In this document: positions 16,852 to 24,362 of the stretch, one piece after another
Numbering within the stretch: the stretch's first letter is position 1
How the letters are laid out: each line of letters starts with the position of its first letter
Source: Tautonia rosea
GTDB lineage: Bacteria; Planctomycetota; Planctomycetia; Isosphaerales; Isosphaeraceae
Direction: 5' to 3'
NCBI RefSeq assembly: GCF_012958305.1
Contig: NZ_JABBYO010000020.1
Span: 1 to 64,000 of the forward strand
Length of the DNA: 64,000 nucleotides
Notes under the pieces: model-generated
The model's input: the letters and a program-made list of their open reading frames with translations, nothing else
What the model was told of the DNA's origin: nothing
The model's database searches: none
Made by a program: the position numbers and the translations under genes

Positions 16852-17238
16852 TCACTTGCCGGTCAGGACGGCATCCTTCAAAGCCTTCAGCGGGGTGACC
16901 TTGACGGTGTTCCGCTTGGGCTTGGCCGGGATGTCGATGATCTCGCCGGTCTGGGGGTTGCGACCCTTCTTGGCGGGCGTGGCCTTCTTCTCGGCCAGGC
17001 GAATCTTGAGCATGCCGGGCAGGACAAACTGCTTCGGCCCGCCCCGCTTGGTGAGCGAAACGCGGACCAGTTCGTCGAGCTGCTCGAAGACGTTCGCCAC
17101 GTCCTTCTTGGCCAGGCCGGTCTTCTCGGACAGCGCCGTGTAGAGTTCGTTCTTGGTCATCGGCCGGGCCTTGGCCTTGGCCGAAGCGGCTTCGGCCTTT
17201 GCAGGCGCAGCCTTGGGAGCAGCTTTCTTTGCGGCCAT
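16852..17238 (-). CDS. HU/IHF-family DNA-binding protein with Ala/Lys/Pro tail
   Basis: A 128-residue nucleoid protein. An AGGAGGGG site nine bases before the ATG at 17,238 fixes the start. Residues 1-30 are a disordered basic tail (MAAKKAAPKAAPAKAEA and more), like eukaryotic histone H1 or bacterial H1-like tails. The HU fold follows: MTKNELYTALSEKTGLAKKD helical part, then the strand region with KKGRNPQTGEIIDIPAK, which includes the conserved RNPxTG tip that inserts into the DNA minor groove. It should bend and compact DNA as a dimer; the tail could add DNA condensation. The tail makes it longer than the usual 90-residue HU. Confidence 0.9.
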   Translation of the reverse strand: MAAKKAAPKAAPAKAEAASAKAKARPMTKNELYTALSEKTGLAKKDVANVFEQLDELVRVSLTKRGGPKQFVLPGMLKIRLAEKKATPAKKGRNPQTGEIIDIPAKPKRNTVKVTPLKALKDAVLTGK

Positions 17239-17448
17239 GGGTCGCATCCCCTCCTGATCGATGTTCGAATACCGTGTGGGAGCGCTCCTGGTGGCCCCAA
17301 CCCGCATTGGGGAGGCTCGAACAACGCTCCTGCCGAACCAGATCGACGCTCTGGCCCGAAATATACAGGAAAAATTGTGATCTGGCTGCGCCCCGGCAGT
17401 CTTTTTCGCGGGATTGCCGTCTTTCGTGGACTCCGAACCCGTTGAGAC

Positions 17449-19299
17449 TCAGTCTCCAGAGGCCTTTGAGGTCTGTCTCCTGGGGTCGTTGACCCCGTGG
17501 AGCAGCCCGGTTTCAGGGTCGATGACGATCGAGTGCGCATCCCCCTGCAACGCCGTCGATCGCACGCGATGGCCGCGGCGGCGGAGATCGTCGAGCATTT
17601 CCCTGGGCCACGAACCCCCCTCCACGGTGATCGCGTCGGGGAACCAGGCGTGGTGCGTTCGAGGGGCGTCAATCGCCTCTCGCGGCGATCGCTCGAACTC
17701 CAGAACGTTCAGCACGACCCAGAGCACCGTGTTCGGAATCGTCCGACCTCCAGGCGATCCTGTCACGAGTCGAGGTTTACCGTCCTTCAAGACGAGCGTT
17801 GGCGACATCGAGCTGAGCATTCGTTTGCCCGGGGCGATCCGGTTGGCCGGCGTCCCGATGAGCCCCGATGCCGAGGTGACACCTGGGACGAGGTTGAAGT
17901 CTCCCATCTCGTTGTTGAGCAGGAACCCGGCGCCCGGCACCACTGCCTTCGAGCCGTAACCGAGTTCCAGGGTGTAGGTCAACGCCACGGCATTTCCCAG
18001 GCGGTCGACGACCGAGAGATGCGTCGTGTCCGAGCCTTCAGCCAGGCCGGCGATCGGGAAGTCGGCCAGATCTTGACTCGGGGTGGCTTCGGGGCCGATC
18101 GACTCGGCCAGTTCGTCCGCGAAGGCAAGGGAGGTCAGTTCTTCGACCGGAACCTCAACGAAGTCGGGGTCGGCGATCCGGGTCGCCCGCACGAAGAAGG
18201 CCCGCCGCATGGCCTCGGTGATCCGATGAAGCGTTTCAGGAGCCTCGGGTCCATCGGCGGCGAGATCAAACCGTTCGAGGATCTGGAGCATCAAGATGAG
18301 CACAATCCCGCCTGACGACGGTGGCCCCATGCCGTAGACATCGAACTCCCGGAATCGGCCCCGGACCGGAGGCCTGACGACGGCGCGATACGATTCGAGG
18401 TCCTCACGGGTCATCACACCCCCGCCGTCCTGCATTGCGGCGACGATCAAATCGGCCGTCTTCCCGCCGTAGAATTCGTCGGGGCCATGCTCGGCGATTC
18501 GGGAAAGCGTGGCGGCCAGGTCGGGCTGTCGAAGGCGGTCCCCTGCCTGCCAGGGCATGCCATCGGCCTTGCGGAAGGCCGCGACCGAGCTCGGGAAATC
18601 GGCCAGGCGATCGACTCGGCCGCTGCCGTCGAGCAAATCCGCCGCACCGTCATCAACGAATAACTGGGCATTGAGCGACCGGGCGAGGGTCTCCGTCACA
18701 GGGAAGCCCTCCTCGGCCAAGGCCACTGCGGGGCGAACCAGTTCGGCCCAGGGGAGTGTGCCGAATCGTTCGTGAGCCAGGGCCAGCCCTCGGACGGTTC
18801 CGGGGACTCCGGCCGCCCTTGGCCCGGCCCGGTAGCGGCGGACGGGACGGTTGGCGTCATCCAGATACATCCGCTCGGTCGAGGCGAACGGGGCACGCTC
18901 TCGGAAGTCGACGGTGACGACCTCATCCTGTTCGGCCAGGTAGGCGACGATGAATCCTCCGCCGCCGAGATTCCCCGCCGCCGGGTGCGTGACCGCCAGG
19001 GCAAAGGCCGTGGCAATCGCCGCGTCGATCGCATTCCCCCCGTTGCGAAGCACGTCGCGGCCCACGTCCGAGGCGTTCGCCTCTTGCGAGACGACAACAT
19101 GCGATCGGAATTCCTCCGCCCTCAGCGGCATCGTAGCCGCCAAGGGTGTCAGGATGAGCCCCAGGATCACCATCAACGCTCGCCGAGGCCGCCCGCACCA
19201 GGAGGCCCGAGGGTCGGATCGATCTCCACTCGACTCGGACCTGAAACCGCCGCAATCGGCCTGCAGGCCGGAGGCAAATCGCTGAGGCATGGCGAACAC
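17449..19299 (-). CDS. ggt: Gamma-glutamyltransferase
   Basis: A 616-residue Ntn-hydrolase that cleaves gamma-glutamyl bonds of glutathione and related compounds in the periplasm. An N-terminal leader with a hydrophobic run (LMVILGLILTPLAATMPLRA) near residue 42 looks like a signal peptide, though it is far from the first ATG; a start at residue 43 is possible. The large subunit has NGGNAIDAAIATAFALAV. The autocleavage site is D-TTHLSVVD, with the catalytic Thr near residue 425, and downstream GSPGGRTIPNT lines the glutamyl site. The precursor is therefore complete and should self-process. It is a single gene, with the prolyl isomerase gene divergent upstream. Confidence 0.93.
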   Translation of the reverse strand: MFAMPQRFASGLQADCGGFRSESSGDRSDPRASWCGRPRRALMVILGLILTPLAATMPLRAEEFRSHVVVSQEANASDVGRDVLRNGGNAIDAAIATAFALAVTHPAAGNLGGGGFIVAYLAEQDEVVTVDFRERAPFASTERMYLDDANRPVRRYRAGPRAAGVPGTVRGLALAHERFGTLPWAELVRPAVALAEEGFPVTETLARSLNAQLFVDDGAADLLDGSGRVDRLADFPSSVAAFRKADGMPWQAGDRLRQPDLAATLSRIAEHGPDEFYGGKTADLIVAAMQDGGGVMTREDLESYRAVVRPPVRGRFREFDVYGMGPPSSGGIVLILMLQILERFDLAADGPEAPETLHRITEAMRRAFFVRATRIADPDFVEVPVEELTSLAFADELAESIGPEATPSQDLADFPIAGLAEGSDTTHLSVVDRLGNAVALTYTLELGYGSKAVVPGAGFLLNNEMGDFNLVPGVTSASGLIGTPANRIAPGKRMLSSMSPTLVLKDGKPRLVTGSPGGRTIPNTVLWVVLNVLEFERSPREAIDAPRTHHAWFPDAITVEGGSWPREMLDDLRRRGHRVRSTALQGDAHSIVIDPETGLLHGVNDPRRQTSKASGD

Positions 19300-19482
19300 T
19301 CTCCGAAAGCAATCGATCGCGATCGGCCAAGGAGGCCCGATCGCTTGAAAAAAAATGCGAGTTGCGGCACCGATTGCGTCGAATCGGCGTTGACCGCAGG
19401 GGGATGGAGGCTATCGTAACGCCCGGAACGTGCCGGATCGCGGTCGGTGTTCCCCGGCGCGAGCAGTTCAAGGAGGGACGAC

Positions 19483-20721
19483 ATGGGTGATCGGATCCGA
19501 GGAGGGCGGCTGATTGCGCTGGCCGCTCTGATTCACATGGGCTTTGGGCTTGGCACTGCGACCGAGGCCCAGCAAGGAAACAAGGCTCCTGAGGCCAAGG
19601 CAGGGCAGCCCCAGAACCTGCCCACGCTGGTGCCCCGAGCCGTGCCGGCAAACCCGAGCGACCCGATCGCCGTGGTCAACGGGGAAATCATTTCTCGCCA
19701 ACGACTGGCCGACGAGTGTGTCTCTCGTCACGGGCTCGAAGTCCTTGATACCCTGATCATGCGGAGCCTGCTCGACCAGGCGATCAAGAACCGCCAACTG
19801 ACAGTCACGGCCGCCGAGATCGACGCCGAGATCGATCGCGACGCCGCCCGGGCCGGCATCAATCGGGAAAACTTCCTCCGCGCATTGGCTCGTGAGCGGA
19901 ACGTCAGCCCCCGGCAATATGCCGAGTATATCGCCTTCCCCGGCGTCGCGCTCCGCAAGCTGGCCGAACCTCGGGTTCAGGTGACCGAAGAAGATATCGA
20001 GAAGGCCTTCGAGGCATTCTACGGCGACAAGCTGGTCGTTCGGATGATCCTTGTCGACACCCTGTCCAAGGCCAAGGATGTCTGGAACCGCGTCCGAGAA
20101 AATCCGGGCGGCTTCGCCAAGATGGCCCAGGAACTGTCGATGGACCAGGACTCTCGCGTGCTCGGCGGCTTGCTCGCCCAACCGATTGCCCGGTTCGCCG
20201 ACCCCTTGCACGTCTCCGAGGCCGCCTTCGCCCAGCTCGTCGATGGCGACCCGAACGACAAAGATCCCAGCCACAAGCCCAAGGACGGAGACTTTACCGG
20301 CCCCATCCAGGTCAACGAGACCGCCTGGGTGATCTTCCAGCGCGAGCGGATCGAGGAAGGTCAGGAGTACAACCTCGACGACGAAAACCTTGTCGCTCAG
20401 GTAAAAACCTCGATCTTCGAGGCCAAGCTCCAGGCCGAGATGAAGACCGTCATGGAGGAGCTGTTCGTCCAGGCGGCGGTCGAAAATCACCTGACGGGCC
20501 AGGTCAAGCTCTCCGGCGTTCAGCAGGCCGAGGTCGCGGTCAAGGACGAGGAGGTCAGTCGGGCCCGCATGTCCAAGCCCGATCTGGAACTGCCTCCGTC
20601 CGGTGCCGAGGAGAAGCTCCGCGCCTTGCAGCAATCGTCGGGTGATTCGGAAGGAAACGTGGAACGCCCGGTCGGTGCCCCCGAGGCCCCCGCGCTGCCG
20701 AATCCGGCCGAGCCGAAGTGA
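19483..20721 (+). CDS. Parvulin-type peptidyl-prolyl isomerase (SurA/PrsA-like)
   Basis: A 412-residue exported foldase. AAGGAGGG eight bases before the ATG at 19,483 fixes the start. A signal peptide (LIALAALIHMGFGLGTATEAQQ) is followed by the SurA-type N-terminal helical part with VVNGEIISRQRLADE. The parvulin domain spans about residues 180-290 (EEDIEKAFEAFYGDKLVVRM to ETAWVIFQRERI). Within it, the usual GG motif is present as VLGGLLAQPI. A long low-complexity, Ala/Pro-rich tail ends in AEPK. It probably helps fold envelope proteins such as outer-membrane barrels. A strong stem-loop terminator follows. Confidence 0.85.
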   Translation: MGDRIRGGRLIALAALIHMGFGLGTATEAQQGNKAPEAKAGQPQNLPTLVPRAVPANPSDPIAVVNGEIISRQRLADECVSRHGLEVLDTLIMRSLLDQAIKNRQLTVTAAEIDAEIDRDAARAGINRENFLRALARERNVSPRQYAEYIAFPGVALRKLAEPRVQVTEEDIEKAFEAFYGDKLVVRMILVDTLSKAKDVWNRVRENPGGFAKMAQELSMDQDSRVLGGLLAQPIARFADPLHVSEAAFAQLVDGDPNDKDPSHKPKDGDFTGPIQVNETAWVIFQRERIEEGQEYNLDDENLVAQVKTSIFEAKLQAEMKTVMEELFVQAAVENHLTGQVKLSGVQQAEVAVKDEEVSRARMSKPDLELPPSGAEEKLRALQQSSGDSEGNVERPVGAPEAPALPNPAEPK

Positions 20722-20784
20722 TCGGATTGACGTCCCGTTGATCCCTTCCGTCTCGGTTGCTGGTCTTCGAACGGTCGCATACGC

Positions 20785-20823
20785 GAACCGGGCGGCATGG
20801 CGTTGAGCCGTGCCGCCCGGTTC
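20785..20823. terminator. Stem-loop between convergent genes
   Basis: The arms GAACCGGGCGGCA and TGCCGCCCGGTTC (13 bp, perfect) enclose a 13-base loop between the convergent prolyl isomerase and PIN-TRAM genes. With no U-tract it is not a textbook terminator, but symmetry and position suggest it ends transcripts from both sides. Confidence 0.7.
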
Positions 20824-20890
20824 ATGTTCGTGGAGTGTGTGTGGCCAGACGTTTCCAGTCCTCAGGCAGAGCAACGCTCTCGGTGATCGA

Positions 20891-21973
20891 TCAATGCCCG
20901 GCTCGATGGGCTCCGTGACCTTGTCCCGAAGCCACTCCTTCCATTCGTCCAAAGATCATGCGGCCGGCACTGGTCTGCAAGACGCTGGTCACGGTGATCC
21001 GAACCATCTCACCCAGATGCCCTGAGCCCTGCTCGGCCACAACCATCGTGCCGTCATCAAGGTAGCCTACCCCCTGCCCCGCCTCCTCGCCGCGCTTGAT
21101 CAGCTTCACGGCCAGTGCCTCGCCCGGCAAGACGACCGGCTTCAGGGCATTGGCCAGGTCATTGAGGTTGATGACATCAACCCCCTGAAGCCGAGCGATT
21201 TTGTTCAGATTGTAGTCATTTGTGACCACCTTGCCGTCGAGATGCTTCGCCAGAACGACCAACCGCTGATCCACCTCGCGGATGCCGGCCAGTTCGGGCA
21301 GCTCGGTGTCGAAGATCCGGATCTCCACCTCGGGCGATTTCTGCAGCCGATTGAGGATGTCCAGCCCTCGGCGACCCCGGTTCCGCCGAAGTTTGTCCGA
21401 GCTGTCAGCAATTCCCTGCAACTCTTGAAGCACGAACTGAGGGATCACGAGCGGTTGATCCAGGACCCGGGCCTCGGCCACATCGGCGATTCGTCCGTCG
21501 ATGATGACCGAGGTGTCGAGCACCAATGGACAGGCCCCTTTGACCTCCTTCGAGAACTCCATGTAAGGAATCACGAACCGGAAGTCGTCCTTCGTCTGAA
21601 GCAAGGTACTGACGCAGATGTAGCAAATGGCCACCGTGCCCAGGGCGAAGACCGCCTGAACAATCTCCGTGGCGAGCCCCCCCCCAAACATGTCGATCGT
21701 CGGCTGCAGGGCGAGTTGCAAGAAATAGCTGAGAATCAGGCCGACAATCAAACCGAAATACACGGCCGAGATGGTCTGAATCCGCTTGCGAGGGGTAAGA
21801 ACGTCGATCACCACCACAACGGCCGCGGCACCCATGACTATCGGGAAAAGCACCGCGGGAGCCCACGGAGGTCCACCTGCGAGCGTGGCCAACCGCGCCG
21901 CCAGACCGCCGGCCACCAGGATGAAGACTGCTCGAATCGCCACCAACATCATGATCCGATTTCTCCGAGGCAA
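20891..21973 (-). CDS. PIN-TRAM membrane protein (YacL family)
   Basis: A 360-residue protein. Residues 1-120 hold about four transmembrane helices. A PIN nuclease-like domain follows (LVLDTSVIIDGRIADV; later VVTNDYNLNKIARL), with the acidic residues expected for metal binding at D in LVLDTS, at D in IIDGR and at the later TNDYN. A C-terminal TRAM-type beta domain (PGEALAVKLIKRGEEAGQGV) would bind RNA. YacL-type proteins have this architecture and are thought to be membrane-bound ribonucleases, although the target is unknown. The end is truncated-looking and Gly/His-rich but normal for the family in GC-rich genomes. The HIT gene lies 46 bp upstream on the same strand, so both may be one transcript. 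Confidence 0.88.
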   Translation of the reverse strand: MPRRNRIMMLVAIRAVFILVAGGLAARLATLAGGPPWAPAVLFPIVMGAAAVVVVIDVLTPRKRIQTISAVYFGLIVGLILSYFLQLALQPTIDMFGGGLATEIVQAVFALGTVAICYICVSTLLQTKDDFRFVIPYMEFSKEVKGACPLVLDTSVIIDGRIADVAEARVLDQPLVIPQFVLQELQGIADSSDKLRRNRGRRGLDILNRLQKSPEVEIRIFDTELPELAGIREVDQRLVVLAKHLDGKVVTNDYNLNKIARLQGVDVINLNDLANALKPVVLPGEALAVKLIKRGEEAGQGVGYLDDGTMVVAEQGSGHLGEMVRITVTSVLQTSAGRMIFGRMEGVASGQGHGAHRAGH

Positions 21974-22019
21974 TCAGTTGCCCGACGCCCGTTTGTTCGT
22001 CTTCCATCTCGCATGATCA

Positions 22020-22568
22020 TCAGAAGTCCTCAGAAGACCGTCGGGCCGATCCGGCGGTTCCCTCAATCATCCGGTCACGGTTCAACTCCGCAACCAGGCG
22101 ATCGTACAGCTCCACAAGCCCCTGGATAATGACCTTCGTCTGCCCGAGGACAGGCATAAAGTTCGTGTCACCATCCCATCGAGGGACGATATGCCAGTGA
22201 AGATGACCGGGTAAACCCGCCCCGGCCGATCGTCCTTGATTCAATCCCACATTGTATCCGTCAGGACGAAAGATGCGGTCGAGGACACCGATCATCAGCC
22301 GAATCGTCTCGACCGGTTCCAGCAGCTCCGCGCCCTGGAGTTCACCCAGCTGCCCTCGATGCGATCGGGGAGCGACCAAGAGGTGCCCATTATTGTACGG
22401 GTAACGGTTCAAGTAAACCGCCGAGTGGGAACGCCTCCAGACCAGCAGATGAGTTCGATCGTCCTGCTGCTCCAACCCTCGGCAAAGGAAACAGGCGGCC
22501 GCCTGACCCTCCGGAGTCTGGCCCTGCTCAATATACTGTGCCCGCCAGGGAGCCCAGAGTTGTTGCAT
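22020..22568 (-). CDS. HIT-family nucleotide hydrolase
   Basis: A 182-residue protein starting MQQLWAPWRAQYIEQG; the longer frame upstream is not conserved-looking. The histidine triad is HLHWHIVPR, with the nucleophile as the middle His of H-x-H-x-H. The N-terminal FLCRG has a Cys of the zinc-binding type, and NRYPYNNGHLLVAPRSHRGQ is the family hallmark. Such enzymes cleave dinucleoside polyphosphates or AMP-lysine adducts; many bacterial members of this length act as AP4A phosphorylases or hydrolases, but substrate cannot be set from sequence. It precedes the PIN-TRAM gene on the same strand. Confidence 0.9.
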   Translation of the reverse strand: MQQLWAPWRAQYIEQGQTPEGQAAACFLCRGLEQQDDRTHLLVWRRSHSAVYLNRYPYNNGHLLVAPRSHRGQLGELQGAELLEPVETIRLMIGVLDRIFRPDGYNVGLNQGRSAGAGLPGHLHWHIVPRWDGDTNFMPVLGQTKVIIQGLVELYDRLVAELNRDRMIEGTAGSARRSSEDF

Positions 22569-22964
22569 CGGTGATCGATCCGCCCCAGGTCTCGGCTCGA
22601 ACCCTCCAGACCGAATGTGGCCGGAATCGGGCAACCATCAACTATACCAACACTTCAGCCCACAAGGTCGGACGCTTTCGTCTTTTTTTCGAAGGTGAAC
22701 GTTCCCCGGTTCGAGGCAGTCGACCGCCGGTTCGAGTCGTTTGTAACACCCCCTTCACGCGTCCAGGAGTTCCCCGAGACCATCGTCTTCCCGAACGCTC
22801 GGATTGTGAAGCGGTTCGTTGACCTGAATGCCCCCCGTTGCGCACCGGTCTAGTGCGGTTTCCGTTTGCCTGTGAAGGGTCAGGGAAATGGGGACTGGCT
22901 CCGAGTCTTCGAGGTGCCTGTCCCACATTTCCCGGCGAGCCGCTCCGCTCAATCGATAACCACT
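22569..22964. other. Intergenic region, 396 bp
   Basis: This gap lies between the S26-like gene and the HIT gene, both leftward. Overlapping frames on both strands are Arg/Ser-rich shadows. A run of T at about 22,682-22,689 is present but no paired stem precedes it clearly. The HIT promoter presumably lies near 22,600. Nothing else is recognised. Confidence 0.5.
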
Positions 22965-23762
22965 CTAACCGATCAACCGACGTTTCCAGATGGGGTACGA
23001 GCAGGCCCAGGGCCGCCCAATCACCCAATCCGTCGGAACCAGTTCCAGTCGACTCGAAGACAGAATTTCCTGCTGCCACGACCCCTGACGTGAACGAGGC
23101 CCTTCGCAAACCACCAGCAGGGCTCGCTCAGGAACCTCGAATCGCCCCTGAGTCCTGGGCGTCAGCAACAAGCCCTCCGAATCGACAACGGGCTTGCGAC
23201 CGTCAATCAAGATTCCCCCGTTGGACCAGGAAACAACCTGGCCTGCCACGGCAACCACCCTCGCCATCCCCTTTGGCCTGTCGATCGAGGACGCGGAAGT
23301 CTGCCGGTCCAGCCAGACCCATTGTCCGGGAGCCGGAGCCTGCTGCTCGTAGGCCCGACGATTGACCAGATAGCCTCCGTCCTTCGTCCAGGCCGGATAC
23401 GCCAGCGTCAGGGCGACAAGAAGCCCCGGAACATAGCCGACAACCCCCAGGCCCACCGCCGCTGAGAACCAGGGGGCCCACGACCCAAACCCCGGAAAGG
23501 CCGACTGGCGAACCTCATCGGCCACCGATGCGCAGTGTGCGAGAAACGCTGCTCCCAGCAGCATCGCGCCAATCATCGATCCCCAGCCAAACCCCGCCAC
23601 CATGACCGCAGACCAGTACCAGCCAAGGATGACCAACCCCCTCGACCGCTCTCCCCGCCGCCACTGAGGAACGCCCGGCAGGAGGAGAAACCACCCATGC
23701 CCCGCACCACCGGCGAACGCTCGATCCCCTCGCGCGCCCAGCCCGATCTGGTTCGTGATCAT
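22965..23762 (-). CDS. S26-like (signal-peptidase-fold) membrane protein, catalytic residues absent
   Basis: A 265-residue protein; GAGAGGGG nine bases before the ATG at 23,762 supports this start over an upstream TTG. Three or four hydrophobic segments occupy residues 15-115 (GLVILGWYWSAVMVAGFGWG, WFSAAVGLGVVGYVPGLLVA). The C-terminal half follows the peptidase S26 pattern: QAPAPGQWVWLD, ARVVAVAGQVVSWSNGGILI, DGRKPVVDSEG. However, the SM motif with nucleophile Ser is not present, and the Lys of the usual RVxxxxGD region is missing. It is therefore probably an inactive relative used for binding or scaffolding. Assignment by pattern only; confidence in the fold is moderate. Confidence 0.6.
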   Translation of the reverse strand: MITNQIGLGARGDRAFAGGAGHGWFLLLPGVPQWRRGERSRGLVILGWYWSAVMVAGFGWGSMIGAMLLGAAFLAHCASVADEVRQSAFPGFGSWAPWFSAAVGLGVVGYVPGLLVALTLAYPAWTKDGGYLVNRRAYEQQAPAPGQWVWLDRQTSASSIDRPKGMARVVAVAGQVVSWSNGGILIDGRKPVVDSEGLLLTPRTQGRFEVPERALLVVCEGPRSRQGSWQQEILSSSRLELVPTDWVIGRPWACSYPIWKRRLIG

Positions 23763-24108
23763 GGGCTCGCCCCTCTCGATCGACAACGCATCCGCTCCAT
23801 CACGCTTGACTCGGACAAGTGTCAGGGAAATTAACGGGAGTCACGCCCGGTGTCAAAATGATTCCGATAACACAGGTAATCCTTCCTCCGGACGAACAAT
23901 AAGAGGTCCTACCGCCGCACCAAGCGATTCGGTTACGCCGCCGGAACATTTCCGCTGCCCTACCGAATTTTCCCGATCCCGGAGCTCACCGCTCATTCGA
24001 ACCTCACCCGGGGTTCCCACCCCCTCGGTCACGGCATCAGGACCTTCAGGAACACCCGCTCAGACGCCCGCAATGACCCTCTGGGGTCAGGGAACCGCAT
24101 TGAACTGC

Positions 24109-24136
24109 TTGACCGAATTGCTACGATCGCTAGAAT
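24109..24136 (+). promoter_or_regulatory. Predicted sigma-70-type promoter for fusA
   Basis: TTGACC (24,109-24,114) and TAGAAT (24,131-24,136) match the -35 and -10 consensus at five of six positions each, with a 16 bp spacer. Transcription from here would give a leader of about 220 nt before fusA. The whole gap 23,763-24,362 has no other recognisable feature except a hairpin, GAGGGG-7-CCCCTC, ending just before the fusA ATG. Confidence 0.6.
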
Positions 24137-24362
24137 AGGTGCTCTGTACACTCACCAGACCTGCACGCCCCCTTCACACGCCTGACACGCGCGGTCCTTA
24201 ACATGGAATGATCGCCTTGTCGGTCATCGCGTCGTGGCACAATCACCTGCTCGCGCGTCCGAATTATTGAGGTGCTACGGGGTGGCGGTCTCCCGTCGAT
24301 CCGGCTGATCTTTCCCTCTCTTTTTTTCCTTTTAGTTCTGTTGAGGGGCTTGCTTCCCCTCG

